Of a stretch of DNA of 64,000 nucleotides, positions 6,854 to 16,535 are shown one piece after another. The notes under the pieces are model-generated. The model did not search any database, had not been told where the DNA came from, and saw only the letters and a program-made list of their open reading frames with translations. A program made the translations under genes and the position numbers. Position 1 is the stretch's first letter; the number at the start of each line of letters is the position of its first letter. Source of the stretch: Lachnospiraceae bacterium (GTDB taxonomy: Bacteria > Bacillota > Clostridia > Lachnospirales > Lachnospiraceae); the NCBI GenBank assembly GCA_015057445.1, contig SVEI01000001.1, forward strand, positions 1 through 64,000. The letters run 5' to 3'.

Positions 6854-9253
6854 ATGCGATTTGGTTATTTTGATGAAATTAACAAAGAATATGTTATAGA
6901 TAGACCAGACACACCAGCCCCTTGGGCAAACTATCTAGGTTCACCGGAATACGGTGCGATTATTTCTAATAATGCGGGCGGATATAGCTTTGTTAAATCA
7001 GGAGCTAACGGAAGAATACTTAGATATGTATTTAATAATTTTGACCAGCCTGGAAGATATATTTATCTTAGAGATAATGATAATAAGGACTTTTGGTCAG
7101 CATCATGGCAGCCAGTAGGTAAGGATTTATCCTTATATAAGAGTGAATGTCATCATGGTACAGGTTATACTAATATAAAAGCTTCTTACGATGGTATTGA
7201 TTCTGAAGCTTTATATTATGTTCCGCTAAATAAGACTCATGAAGTTTGGAAACTAAAAGTTACTAATAATTCAGATAAGCCTAGAAATCTTTCTGTTTTT
7301 GGATATTGTGAGTTTACAAATGATAATAACTATGAACAAGATCAGGTTAATCTTCAGTATACACTTTATATTACTAAGACATATTTTGTGAATAATAGAA
7401 TTAAGCAAGTTATTAATGAGAATGTTAATAAGGGTGCTGTAAATGGAAGTGTAGTATTTAATAGATTCTTTGGTCTTGCTGGAGCTCCGGTATCTAGCTA
7501 TTGTGGTGATAAGGAAGAGTTTATTGGTAGATATCATTCATATTCAAATCCTGTTGGAGTATTGAATGGTGATTGTGGTAATAAACTTAATTATAACTCT
7601 AATGCATGTGGTGCTTTGGAAACAAAGATTACTTTAGCACCTGGTGAAAGCAAAGAAATTGCATTTGTTCTTGGAATGAAAGATGATGCTGAGACAGAAG
7701 CGGTAATGAATTCATACAATGACGTATCTGCGCAGACAGCATCAGAACTTAAGGAATTGATTGATAACTGGCATGCAAAATTGGCTCATTTCCAGGTTAA
7801 TACACCAAGTGAAAGTTTTAACGCCATGATTAATACATGGAATGCATACCAGTGCTTTATGACATTTATTTGGTCAAGAGCGGCTTCGTTCTCTTATTGT
7901 GGACTTAGAAATGGTTATGGATATAGAGATACGGTTCAGGATATTCAGGGTATTATTCATCTTGAACCTGAGATGGCGCTTGATAAGATTCGCTTTATGT
8001 TATCAGCTCAGGTTGATAATGGTGGTGGACTTCCGCTTGTTAAGTTCGACCATAATGCAGGACATGAGGATACTCCTGATGATCCATCATATGTACAGGC
8101 AACAGGACATCCTGCATATAGGGCAGATGATGCTTTATGGTTGTTCCCAACAGTATATAAGTATATTGCTGAGTCTGGCAATGTGGACTTTATTGATGAG
8201 GTTATTGTTTTTGCTAATGGCGGTGAAGGTACAGTTTATGAGCACCTTAAGAGAGCAATTGATTTCTCTATGAATCGTCTTGGCAACAATAATATGCCAG
8301 CAGGTCTTCATGCAGACTGGAATGATTGCTTAAGACTTGGCAAAAAGGGTGAGTCAACATTTGTAGCAATGCAGCTTTATTATGCAATGACAGTGCTTCG
8401 TATGTTCTCAGAGATGAAGAAGGATACAGAGTACATCGCATACCTTGACAAGATTCAGAAAGAATTAGGAGATACTATCCAGACTAAGTGCTGGGAGGAG
8501 GACAGATATATCAGAGGTTATAAGGAAGATGGTATGATTATCGGTTCTAAGAAAGACCCTGAGGCTAATATGTGGCTTAATCCACAATCATGGGCTGTAA
8601 TTAGTGGTCTTGCTTCTAAGGAACAGGCTGAACTTGCTTTAGAGTCAGTTCACAGAGAACTTAGTACTCCTTATGGATGTAGAGTAATGGCACCTTCTTA
8701 TGTTGATCATGCATTTGAAGGAGCGTTGATGTTGCTGTTTAACCCATCTACTAAGGAAAATGGTGGTATATTCTCACAGCCACAGGGATGGATTATTCTT
8801 GCAGAAGCTCTTATGGGTCATGGAAATAGAGCATTTGAGTATTTTACAAATAGTTCACCAGCATCTATGAATGATAAGGCTGAGATTCGTAAGCTTGAAC
8901 CATATTGCCATGGACAGTTTACAGAGAGCTCAGAGTCACCATTTGAGGGACGTTCTCATGTACATTGGTTAACTGGTACAGCTTCAACTGTAATGGTTGG
9001 TTGTGTTGAGGGTATTCTGGGTATGAGACCAGATTTCTACGGACTTAAGATTGCTCCATCAATACCAAGTGATTGGAAAGAATTTACAATTACTAAGGAT
9101 TTTAGAGGTAAAAAGCTTAATATTAAGGTTCTTAATCCAAATGGAGCTGAGAATGGATTTACCAGTCTTACATTAAACGGAAAGTCTATGGACACTAATT
9201 ATATTAAGGAAAATGACCTTTCGGATGTAAATGATATTGTTTTAACAATGTAA
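6854..9253 (+). CDS. Cellobiose phosphorylase (glycoside hydrolase family 94)
   Basis: Cytosolic enzyme that splits cellobiose with phosphate into glucose 1-phosphate and glucose, saving ATP during cellulose-sugar use. The 799-residue length and the opening MRFGYFDEINKEYVIDRPDTP fit characterised cellobiose phosphorylases rather than the much larger cellodextrin or cyclic-glucan enzymes. The N-terminal beta-sandwich is followed by the (alpha/alpha)6 barrel; the ADWNDC motif at residues 487-492 carries the family's general acid Asp, and QPQGWIILAEA and HVHWLTGTAST follow. AGGAGGG stands seven bases before ATG. Codon bias is that of a highly expressed gene. No sugar transporter or regulator is adjacent, which is unusual for a catabolic gene. 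Related GH94 specificities cannot be fully excluded. Confidence 0.88.
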   Translation: MRFGYFDEINKEYVIDRPDTPAPWANYLGSPEYGAIISNNAGGYSFVKSGANGRILRYVFNNFDQPGRYIYLRDNDNKDFWSASWQPVGKDLSLYKSECHHGTGYTNIKASYDGIDSEALYYVPLNKTHEVWKLKVTNNSDKPRNLSVFGYCEFTNDNNYEQDQVNLQYTLYITKTYFVNNRIKQVINENVNKGAVNGSVVFNRFFGLAGAPVSSYCGDKEEFIGRYHSYSNPVGVLNGDCGNKLNYNSNACGALETKITLAPGESKEIAFVLGMKDDAETEAVMNSYNDVSAQTASELKELIDNWHAKLAHFQVNTPSESFNAMINTWNAYQCFMTFIWSRAASFSYCGLRNGYGYRDTVQDIQGIIHLEPEMALDKIRFMLSAQVDNGGGLPLVKFDHNAGHEDTPDDPSYVQATGHPAYRADDALWLFPTVYKYIAESGNVDFIDEVIVFANGGEGTVYEHLKRAIDFSMNRLGNNNMPAGLHADWNDCLRLGKKGESTFVAMQLYYAMTVLRMFSEMKKDTEYIAYLDKIQKELGDTIQTKCWEEDRYIRGYKEDGMIIGSKKDPEANMWLNPQSWAVISGLASKEQAELALESVHRELSTPYGCRVMAPSYVDHAFEGALMLLFNPSTKENGGIFSQPQGWIILAEALMGHGNRAFEYFTNSSPASMNDKAEIRKLEPYCHGQFTESSESPFEGRSHVHWLTGTASTVMVGCVEGILGMRPDFYGLKIAPSIPSDWKEFTITKDFRGKKLNIKVLNPNGAENGFTSLTLNGKSMDTNYIKENDLSDVNDIVLTM

Positions 9254-9281
9254 AAACTTAAAATTTTCTGAAATGAGTTTT

Positions 9282-9323
9282 AAACAGGTAACTTTTAGTG
9301 GCTACTAAAGGTTGCCTGTTTTT
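9282..9323 (+). terminator. Terminator after the cellobiose phosphorylase gene
   Basis: An 18-bp stem (9282-9299 with 9304-9321, including two G-T pairs), loop GGCT and a run of T at the base. It lies 28 bases after the stop codon. Confidence 0.88.
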
Positions 9324-9404
9324 GATATTATCAATTTAGTTAATCTGATTGAGTTTGGTGTCAATAAGATTTTCGTTTGGGGTGAAATTTCATATTTATG
9401 AACG

Positions 9405-9453
9405 AAGAGATTATTTGCTTTGGGTAAGGAAGCATATAATCTCTTTGTTTTTT
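9405..9453 (+). terminator. Second, free-standing terminator upstream of the tepA-like gene
   Basis: Stem 9405-9420 with 9430-9445 (15 of 16 pairs), a nine-base loop and TGTTTTTTT. It lies about 80 bases after the previous terminator with no gene between them and 60 bases before the next start codon. It may end a short transcript from 9324-9404 or act as a leader attenuator; a TATAAT at 9467-9472 just after it could be the -10 of the next gene. Confidence 0.8.
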
Positions 9454-9512
9454 TACATATTTTCTTTATAATCTGCAAATTCTATTAATCAAATAAAATT
9501 TCGGAGGACAAT

Positions 9513-10235
9513 ATGGAAGTTAATAATTTAGATAATAAGGAATCAGATTCTAATATTGATGGTTGCAATATGGATGGATTGATAAAAGATTTTGGACAAA
9601 TTATTCTAAATAACAATAACAAGGGATATAAGATACATTTATTAAATATTATCGGCGAAATTGAAGGTCATGAAAACGCAGCTCCCGTTACAAAAACAAG
9701 TAAATATGAGCATATAATTCCTTTGCTGGCAGCTGTTGAGGAAAATCAAAGCATAGATGGTTTGCTTGTTATATTAAATACTATAGGTGGAGATGTAGAA
9801 TCAGGATTAGCTATTGCAGAAATGATTAGTTCTATAAGTAAACCTACTGTATGTCTTGTTTTAGGGGGAGGTCATTCTATAGGTGTGCCCCTTGCTGTAT
9901 CAGGTGATGTTACTTTTATAGTACCAACAGCAACTATGATAATACATCCAATTAGAGTGGGTGGGATGGTTCTTGGTGTTAAACAGAATTTCGAATATAT
10001 AGAGAGGTTGCAAGAAAGAATAATAGATTTTACCGTTAAACATTCTAATATGGATAAATCATTAATGAAAGAACTCATGTTTAATACAAAAGAACTAACA
10101 AAAGATATTGGTTCTATACTTGTGGGAGAACAAGCGGTCAAATGTGGATTAATTGATAGAGTGGGTGGAATAAATGATGCTCTTAATGAGTTATATGACT
10201 TGATAAATCAGTTAAAATATAATAAACTATCATAG
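9513..10235 (+). CDS. tepA: Clp-protease-family protein, TepA/YmfB type
   Basis: 240-residue member of the ClpP/crotonase superfamily found beside ftsK/spoIIIE in many Firmicutes (B. subtilis ymfB/tepA, linked to protein export and to degradation of small spore proteins). The nucleophile motif GGGHSIG places Ser at residue 122 and the general base lies in IIHPIR, His145. INTIGGDVESG-type oxyanion residues are seen near 92-100 (NTIGGDV). There is no signal peptide; the first 25 residues are Asn/Asp-rich and poorly conserved. CGGAGGA precedes ATG 9513. It is followed by ftsK after 77 bases containing a hairpin. The superfamily and synteny are firm; the physiological substrate is not known. Confidence 0.85.
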   Translation: MEVNNLDNKESDSNIDGCNMDGLIKDFGQIILNNNNKGYKIHLLNIIGEIEGHENAAPVTKTSKYEHIIPLLAAVEENQSIDGLLVILNTIGGDVESGLAIAEMISSISKPTVCLVLGGGHSIGVPLAVSGDVTFIVPTATMIIHPIRVGGMVLGVKQNFEYIERLQERIIDFTVKHSNMDKSLMKELMFNTKELTKDIGSILVGEQAVKCGLIDRVGGINDALNELYDLINQLKYNKLS

Positions 10236-10255
10236 TATAGTTTAAAATTGTGAGT

Positions 10256-10286
10256 ACTTTGTGCTTTTTTATATTAAGCACAAAGT
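10256..10286 (+). other. Perfect 11-bp hairpin between the tepA-like gene and ftsK
   Basis: ACTTTGTGCTT at 10256-10266 pairs with 10276-10286 and the loop TTTTATATT contains the T-run. Because the Ts are in the loop and not after the stem, classic termination is doubtful. It ends 14 bases before the ftsK Shine-Dalgarno sequence. Confidence 0.6.
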
Positions 10287-10312
10287 TTACATATGTTAAA
10301 GGAGAGAGAACT

Positions 10313-13018
10313 ATGGCAGCCAATAAGAATACCGTTAATTCCTCTAATAAAACTTCAGGTAAAAAAAGCAGCGGTAGTAAAAAAAATGGGAATACAACTT
10401 CAAAAGGAAGGAATTCATCGAATAGTCGATATACATCTGAAAGAAAAGCCGCTGCTAGAGCGGCACTTGATGAAGATGATGGAACTTCTAGAAGAAATGA
10501 AATATATGTTTTCATATATCTTGCAGTTGCAGTTTTTTTGATATGTAGCAATTTTGGATGGTGTGGAGTTGTTGGAAATTTTATATCTAAAATACTATTT
10601 GGATTAGTTGGTACAGTTTCATATATATTACCATTGTACATATTTTTATCTGCTGCCTTTTTATTTTCCAATGGAGCGCATAAAAAGGTTATAAAAAGAG
10701 TTTTGTGTGTTGCTATTTTTATTGTAGCACTTGCCTTTATTTGTCAGCTAATAAGTGGAGTAGATGGTGAAACGGCGAAAACACTATATAGTAACGGTTC
10801 AGCAAACAAACAAGGTGGTGGAGTATTATTTGGTGGATTGATTGTAATACTACACAAGCTGATAGGATTTACAGGATGTGTCATAGTGACAATACTACTT
10901 ATAATAATTGGAATTATAGTTGTTATGGATGTATCTATTATTGACACTATGAAATCAAGAATGGTTACATTTGATGACGATGACGAAGAAGATGAATATA
11001 TTGATAAAGATTTAGCTAAACTTTCAGGTGACGAAATAAGAAATCTTAAAAAAGATGATATTTTAGGTAATGTTAAGGTGTTGCAACCTAAAGAAACTAA
11101 AAAAACTAAGAATAAAAAAATAAAGAATGCTGTTGTGATTTCGGAGGAAGTTCATGAGTTGAAACCTATAAAGGCTACTGATGACTTTACCCTTGCTGAT
11201 GCAGTCAAAAGTGATGCACCTATTGATTTGAGCGGTTCTAGAGTTGATTTCTTTAATAAACCAGTAACTGAATTAAAACCTACAACTAATGATTTTATGG
11301 AAGATTCATTTGATGATTTTGGTAGTGGAGTGGAAGAAAATGTGAATGTTGCACCAAAGAGAAAGCCTAGAAAAACTAAGGAATCACAAGCAGAAGTAAT
11401 GGAAGCAACAGCTGCAGTATCAGAGAATATAAAAGGTGTTAGTGCTAGTGCTATTAATTCAAATAAAACAGATGATTCTATACAAGCAGAAAAAACAGAT
11501 AATGGTTTGAGTTTTTCTGGCGGTATAGATGATTCTATAAAAAAAGAATATGTTTTTCCGCCTCTTAGCTTGTTAAAGTCTGGAAAAGGTAAAGCCGGTC
11601 CAAATAATGAAGCATCTGTTCGTGAGACAGCAATGAAATTAAAAAGTACATTAGAAAGCTTTGGCGTAAATGTAACAGTTACAGATTATAGTTGTGGACC
11701 ATCTGTTACAAGATACGAGCTTCAACCTGAACAAGGTGTAAAAGTTAATAAAATTGTTGGTCTTGCAGATGATATAAAGCTTAATCTTGCAGCTGCAGAT
11801 ATAAGAATTGAAGCACCTATACCAGGAAAAGCTGCGATTGGTATTGAGGTACCAAATAAGGAAAGTACATCAGTTTATTTTAGAGATTTACTAGAATCTG
11901 TAAACTTTAAAAACTTTAATTCTAATTTAGCTTTTGGTGTAGGAAAAGATATAAGTGGTCAGGTTGTTGTTGCTGATATAGCTAAGATGCCACATTTGCT
12001 GGTAGCAGGAGCAACTGGATCAGGTAAATCGGTATGTATCAATTCCTTAATTATGAGTATTATTTATAAAGCAAAGCCTGAAGATGTTAAGATGATTATG
12101 ATAGATCCTAAGCAGGTTGAATTAAGTATATATAATGGTATACCACATATGCTTATTCCTGTTGTTACTGATCCTAAAAAAGCCGCAGGAGCACTTAATT
12201 GGGCAGTTATGGAGATGACTAATAGATATCAGCTATTTGCTCAATATAATGTAAGAAATCTTCAGGGTTATAATGAAAAGGTAAAATCTGTGACAGGACT
12301 TGAAGAAGGTAATGAAGAAATGAAAAAGTTACCACAGATTATCCTTATTGTGGATGAGCTTGCAGACCTTATGATGGTTGCACATCATGAAGTTGAAGAT
12401 GCTATTGTAAGGCTTTCCCAGCTTGCTAGAGCTGCAGGTATTCATCTTGTAATTGCAACACAAAGACCTTCGGTGGATGTTATAACAGGTCTGATAAAAG
12501 CCAATGTACCATCTAGAATAGCTATGACTGTTTCTTCAGGAGTAGATTCTAGAACAATTATTGATATGAATGGTGCTGAGAAACTTCTTGGAAAGGGTGA
12601 TATGTTGTTTTATCCAACAGGATATCCAAAACCTGTTCGAGTTCAGGGAGCGTTTCTCTCTGACGAGGAAATTGCAAGTGTTGTTGATTTTCTTAAATCT
12701 CAAAATGGTGAGACAACATATGATGATAAAATAACACAGGAGATATCAAGCGGTAATGTAGGTGCTGGAGGTTCTTCCGCTGGAGCTGAGTCAGATGTGG
12801 ATGAATATTTCGTAGATGCTGGAAAGTTTATTATTGGCAAAGATAAAGCTTCTATTGGAATGTTACAAAGAGTATATAAAATTGGTTTTAATAGAGCGGC
12901 CAGAATTATGGACCAACTTTCCGAAGTCGGCGTAGTTGGACCTGAGGAAGGTACAAAACCAAGAAAAGTTCTTATGACTTTGGAAGAATTTGAGAATTAT
13001 GTAGAGAACAATCTATAA
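10313..13018 (+). CDS. ftsK: DNA translocase FtsK/SpoIIIE
   Basis: Membrane-anchored, ATP-driven hexameric DNA pump for chromosome segregation at the septum or into the forespore. ATG 10313 with GGAGAGAGAA upstream is preferred over the in-frame GTG at 10250; this gives 901 residues. A basic Ser/Lys/Asn-rich N-terminus leads into four hydrophobic segments (about residues 60-210), then an acidic, low-complexity linker (about 215-410). The motor follows, with Walker A GATGSGKS around Lys572 and Walker B LIVDELADLM. A C-terminal gamma winged-helix domain reads KASIGMLQRVYKIGFNRAARIMDQL. With spoIVA and dpaAB in the window, a sporulation role is likely, but one sequence cannot separate FtsK from SpoIIIE. 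Confidence 0.95.
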   Translation: MAANKNTVNSSNKTSGKKSSGSKKNGNTTSKGRNSSNSRYTSERKAAARAALDEDDGTSRRNEIYVFIYLAVAVFLICSNFGWCGVVGNFISKILFGLVGTVSYILPLYIFLSAAFLFSNGAHKKVIKRVLCVAIFIVALAFICQLISGVDGETAKTLYSNGSANKQGGGVLFGGLIVILHKLIGFTGCVIVTILLIIIGIIVVMDVSIIDTMKSRMVTFDDDDEEDEYIDKDLAKLSGDEIRNLKKDDILGNVKVLQPKETKKTKNKKIKNAVVISEEVHELKPIKATDDFTLADAVKSDAPIDLSGSRVDFFNKPVTELKPTTNDFMEDSFDDFGSGVEENVNVAPKRKPRKTKESQAEVMEATAAVSENIKGVSASAINSNKTDDSIQAEKTDNGLSFSGGIDDSIKKEYVFPPLSLLKSGKGKAGPNNEASVRETAMKLKSTLESFGVNVTVTDYSCGPSVTRYELQPEQGVKVNKIVGLADDIKLNLAAADIRIEAPIPGKAAIGIEVPNKESTSVYFRDLLESVNFKNFNSNLAFGVGKDISGQVVVADIAKMPHLLVAGATGSGKSVCINSLIMSIIYKAKPEDVKMIMIDPKQVELSIYNGIPHMLIPVVTDPKKAAGALNWAVMEMTNRYQLFAQYNVRNLQGYNEKVKSVTGLEEGNEEMKKLPQIILIVDELADLMMVAHHEVEDAIVRLSQLARAAGIHLVIATQRPSVDVITGLIKANVPSRIAMTVSSGVDSRTIIDMNGAEKLLGKGDMLFYPTGYPKPVRVQGAFLSDEEIASVVDFLKSQNGETTYDDKITQEISSGNVGAGGSSAGAESDVDEYFVDAGKFIIGKDKASIGMLQRVYKIGFNRAARIMDQLSEVGVVGPEEGTKPRKVLMTLEEFENYVENNL

Positions 13019-13027
13019 CAATTTGTA

Positions 13028-13052
13028 TTCATATATAAAAATTATATATGAA
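13028..13052 (+). other. AT-only inverted repeat downstream of ftsK
   Basis: A perfect 11-bp inverted repeat, 13028-13038 with 13042-13052, with a three-A loop. It has almost no GC pairs and no following T-run, so it is at best a weak 3' end for ftsK mRNA. Confidence 0.4.
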
Positions 13053-13122
13053 CCGATAAAATATAATTAAGTTGTTAAATTATATTAAGTGTAAATATTA
13101 AATTAGAGAGTAGGAGAACATT

Positions 13123-14793
13123 ATGTTAACAGATATTCAGATTGCACAGCAGGCACAACTTCTTAATATAAAAGATGTTGCTTCAAAGATTGGCATAACG
13201 GAGGATGACCTTGAAATGTATGGAAAATACAAAGCAAAGTTATCTGATGAGTATATGGATTCAGTTAAGGATAACAAGGATGGAAAACTCATTCTTGTTA
13301 CTGCTATTAACCCAACACCAGCAGGAGAAGGAAAAACTACTGTAACAGTTGGTCTTGGTCAGGCTATGCATAATCTTGGCAAGAAATCTATAATTGCTTT
13401 GAGAGAGCCATCATTAGGACCATGTTTTGGCGTAAAAGGTGGAGCAGCAGGAGGTGGTTATTCTCAGGTTGTTCCTATGGAGGATTTAAATCTTCATTTT
13501 ACAGGAGACTTTCATGCAATTACATCAGCTAACAACCTTTTGGCAGCTGTAATGGATAATCATATTCATCAGGGTAATACTCTTAGAATTGATCCAAAGA
13601 GAATCGTATTCAAACGTTGTCTTGATATGAATGATAGAGCTCTAAGAAGTATAATAGTTGGAATGGGTAAAAAGGCAGATGGAGTAGTTCGTCAGGATGG
13701 CTTTGTAATTACTGTTGCATCTGAAATTATGGCAATTCTTTGTCTTGCGGAGGATATTAACGATCTTCAGGAAAGGTTGTCTAAAATAATTGTTGCATAT
13801 AACTATGATAATGAGCCAGTTACAGCAGGAGAGCTTAATTGTGTAGGTTCTATGGCTGCGCTTCTTAAGGATGCTATTAAGCCTAACCTTATTCAAACAT
13901 TAGAACATTCACCTGCTATAGTGCATGGAGGACCATTTGCTAATATTGCACATGGATGTAATTCTGTTAGAGCAACTAAGACAGCTCTTAAGATAGCTGA
14001 TTATGTAATTACCGAGGCGGGCTTTGGGGCTGACCTTGGTGCTCAGAAGTTCTTTGATATTAAGTGTCGTATGGCAGGACTTAAGCCTGATGCAGTTGTA
14101 CTTGTTGCTACTGTTAGAGCTTTAAAATATAACGGTGGTGTAACAAAGTCCGACTTAAATAATGAGAATTTAGATGCTCTTGCAAAGGGAATTGTTAACC
14201 TAGAGAAGCATATCGAAAATCTTCAGATGTATGGTGTTCCTGTTGTTGTTACACTTAACAGATTTATTACAGATTCTGATGCAGAGCTTGCATATGTTAA
14301 GAAGTTCTGTGAAGATAGAAACTGTGATTTTGCTCTTGCTAATGTATGGGAAAAAGGCGGTGAAGGTGGAATAGACCTTGCAAATGCTGTCCTTAATACT
14401 TTGGAGACAAAAAAGAGTAATTTTAAGGTTTTATATGAAGACGATTTATCAATTAAAGATAAAATATCTACAATTGCAACCAAGATTTATGGTGCAAAAG
14501 ATGTTACTTATTCATCAGAAGCTTCAAATGCAATTGCTAAGATTGAAGCAATGGGTATGGGTAACATGCCTGTGTGTATGGCAAAGAATCAGTATTCCCT
14601 TTCTGATGATGCATCTCTACTCGGTAGACCAGAAGGATTTACTGTAAATATTCGTGAAGTGTACGTTAGTGCAGGAGCAGGTTTTGTAGTTGCGATTACA
14701 GGCGCAATTATGACTATGCCAGGACTTCCTAAGGTACCTGCAGCGGAGAGAATCTTTGTAGATGATAATGGCGTAATTAATGGTTTGTTTTAG
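13123..14793 (+). CDS. fhs: Formate--tetrahydrofolate ligase
   Basis: Makes 10-formyl-tetrahydrofolate from formate, ATP and tetrahydrofolate; entry point of formate into the one-carbon pool. 556 residues is the family length. The P-loop region [16 protein letters not shown] has Lys71; [22 protein letters not shown]-type residues follow near 100-120 (EPSLGP then GGAAGGG), and GRPEGF lies near the C-terminus. Codon bias is high. TAGGAGA lies before ATG 13123. It is grouped with folD (15693), with a lipoprotein gene between them, so the fhs-folD pair can interconvert formate and methylene-tetrahydrofolate. An acetogenic route cannot be inferred from these two genes alone. Confidence 0.97.
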   Translation: MLTDIQIAQQAQLLNIKDVASKIGITEDDLEMYGKYKAKLSDEYMDSVKDNKDGKLILVTAINPTPAGEGKTTVTVGLGQAMHNLGKKSIIALREPSLGPCFGVKGGAAGGGYSQVVPMEDLNLHFTGDFHAITSANNLLAAVMDNHIHQGNTLRIDPKRIVFKRCLDMNDRALRSIIVGMGKKADGVVRQDGFVITVASEIMAILCLAEDINDLQERLSKIIVAYNYDNEPVTAGELNCVGSMAALLKDAIKPNLIQTLEHSPAIVHGGPFANIAHGCNSVRATKTALKIADYVITEAGFGADLGAQKFFDIKCRMAGLKPDAVVLVATVRALKYNGGVTKSDLNNENLDALAKGIVNLEKHIENLQMYGVPVVVTLNRFITDSDAELAYVKKFCEDRNCDFALANVWEKGGEGGIDLANAVLNTLETKKSNFKVLYEDDLSIKDKISTIATKIYGAKDVTYSSEASNAIAKIEAMGMGNMPVCMAKNQYSLSDDASLLGRPEGFTVNIREVYVSAGAGFVVAITGAIMTMPGLPKVPAAERIFVDDNGVINGLF

Positions 14794-14819
14794 TGGTAAT
14801 TAACTGTTATGGGGGTAAT

Positions 14820-15659
14820 ATGGGGAAAAGGATAATTGCCTTAATTACATTTTTGTTAATTGTTCTTTCGTTTGGTGGTTGCTCAGTTGCATCAGAAAAA
14901 GAAATAGTTAAATATGCTAATGACAAATATGGTGAAGCCGAGTTGTTAAAAACTGAAAAACCTGATGATGAGAATACAATATGTTACTTTAAGGATAAAG
15001 AGTATGACTTTGAATACTATGTTAAAAGCTATATGAATGAAATCTTAATTGATGGTTCATCCTTTGGTTCAACAGAAAATAAGGGCAGTAACTTTGATAT
15101 ACAGTATTATAATTATATAAATAAAGAAGTTGGTTCTGATTTATCATTGCTTGAACAAAAGTATAATATTGATATTTCTGTATCGGATGGTACATATATA
15201 TACTATTTTGCAAGAATTTATTATAAGTCGTCTAATACATCAAATGTTTCAGCTGTTACTAAGGAAATAAGTGATTTGTATACTACTGTAGATACAAGAA
15301 ATTACTGGAAAGACTTAGTTGTGGAAGCCTATGATGAAAGTGGTAATTATTTGGGGTCATATCATCATAGTCGTAATGGCTGGATGACTTTTGAAGATGA
15401 GTATGATATTAAATATATTGATGAGATTGCAAATCTTTCGGATGATGCAAAGTATTTGAGAAAAGAACAACATTCGTTTACCGAAACAGGGGTTAATATT
15501 CAAGATGTTGTACAGGTGTTAGGTAACCCTGAAATTAAACCAGACTCAACAGTTACATATTATATTTTTACTGTTGATGGGCAAGAGTATTATATGTGTG
15601 ATTTTATGGTACATGATGATATTGGTGGATTTGAATGGTATACAAACTATAAAAAATAA
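14820..15659 (+). CDS. Unrecognised lipoprotein between fhs and folD
   Basis: I do not recognise a family. The frame opens with GTG at 14793 (sharing bases with the fhs stop), but ATG 14820 with GGGGG upstream is preferred, giving 279 residues. A basic start, a hydrophobic stretch and SFGGC place the lipid-modified Cys at residue 21; Phe at position -3 is an unusual lipobox residue. The rest is a soluble, Tyr/Asp/Ser-rich extracytoplasmic domain with no membrane segment. The second half (from about residue 150) alternates short strands and may be a separate domain. It is placed between two folate genes with short gaps, so it is probably co-transcribed. A functional link to one-carbon metabolism is not implied by the sequence. 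Confidence 0.75.
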   Translation: MGKRIIALITFLLIVLSFGGCSVASEKEIVKYANDKYGEAELLKTEKPDDENTICYFKDKEYDFEYYVKSYMNEILIDGSSFGSTENKGSNFDIQYYNYINKEVGSDLSLLEQKYNIDISVSDGTYIYYFARIYYKSSNTSNVSAVTKEISDLYTTVDTRNYWKDLVVEAYDESGNYLGSYHHSRNGWMTFEDEYDIKYIDEIANLSDDAKYLRKEQHSFTETGVNIQDVVQVLGNPEIKPDSTVTYYIFTVDGQEYYMCDFMVHDDIGGFEWYTNYKK

Positions 15660-15692
15660 TTTAAATCAAATGAAGATAAGGAGGATATTAAA

Positions 15693-16532
15693 ATGGCACA
15701 AATTATAGATGGTAAGCTTATTTCTCAACAGATAAAGGATGAGCTTAAGGAAAAGGTTGCTGAATTAAAAGAAGAAGGAAAGGAAATATGTCTTGCTGTA
15801 ATTCAAGTTGGTAATGATCCAGCATCTACAGTGTATGTTGGTAATAAGAAAAAAGCATGTGAATATATTGGAATCAAGTCTCTTGCTTATGAGGTACCTG
15901 AAGAGACAACTGAAGCTGAGCTTCTTGATATAATTGATAAGCTAAATAAGGATGATAATGTTCATGGTATTCTTGTTCAGTTACCTGTACCAAAGCATAT
16001 TAATGAAGAGAAGATTATTAATGCTATTAGTCCATCTAAGGATGTGGATGGTTTCCATCCTGCAAGTGTTGGTGCTCTTAGTATAGGACAGAAAGGCTTT
16101 GTATCATGTACACCTGCAGGTGTTATTCAGCTTCTTAAACGTTCAAATATTGAGATTTCTGGAAAAGAATGTGTTGTAATAGGAAGAAGTAATATAGTTG
16201 GTAAGCCTATGGGTATGCTTTTACTTAGAGAAAATGGAACAGTTACAATCTGTCATTCAAGAACTAAGGATTTAAAAGAAGTTTGTAAGAGAGCAGATAT
16301 ATTAGTTGTTGCCATTGGAAAGCCACGTATGATTGATGCTTCATATGTAAAAGAAGGCGCTACGGTTATTGATGTAGGTATTCACAGAGATGAGAATAAT
16401 AAGCTTTGTGGTGATGTTGACTATGCATCTGTAGAACCAGTAGCAGGAGCTATTACGCCAGTTCCTGGCGGTGTAGGACCTATGACAATAGCAATGTTAA
16501 TGAATAATTGTGTGGAAGCAGGTTTAAATTAA
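15693..16532 (+). CDS. folD: Bifunctional methylene-THF dehydrogenase / methenyl-THF cyclohydrolase
   Basis: Interconverts 5,10-methylene-THF, 5,10-methenyl-THF and 10-formyl-THF with NADP. At 279 residues it has the normal length. Catalytic residues are visible: Tyr48 and Lys52 in YVGNKK, the QLPVPKHI segment, then DVDGFHP, and the nucleotide-binding GRSNIVGKPM. The C-terminal PVPGGVGPMTIAMLM motif is intact. AAGGAGG precedes ATG 15693. RimO starts three bases after the folD stop, so they are likely one transcript. Confidence 0.97.
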   Translation: MAQIIDGKLISQQIKDELKEKVAELKEEGKEICLAVIQVGNDPASTVYVGNKKKACEYIGIKSLAYEVPEETTEAELLDIIDKLNKDDNVHGILVQLPVPKHINEEKIINAISPSKDVDGFHPASVGALSIGQKGFVSCTPAGVIQLLKRSNIEISGKECVVIGRSNIVGKPMGMLLLRENGTVTICHSRTKDLKEVCKRADILVVAIGKPRMIDASYVKEGATVIDVGIHRDENNKLCGDVDYASVEPVAGAITPVPGGVGPMTIAMLMNNCVEAGLN

Positions 16533-16535
16533 GAT

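Noticed and set aside
10183-10671. Antisense 162-codon frame over the start of ftsK
   Set aside because: It overlaps a well-supported gene start, has no Shine-Dalgarno sequence, and its product looks like the mirror of a Ser/Lys-rich coding region.
13028-13052. Terminator for ftsK
   Set aside because: Stem is almost only A-T with no T-run; kept only as an inverted repeat of low confidence.
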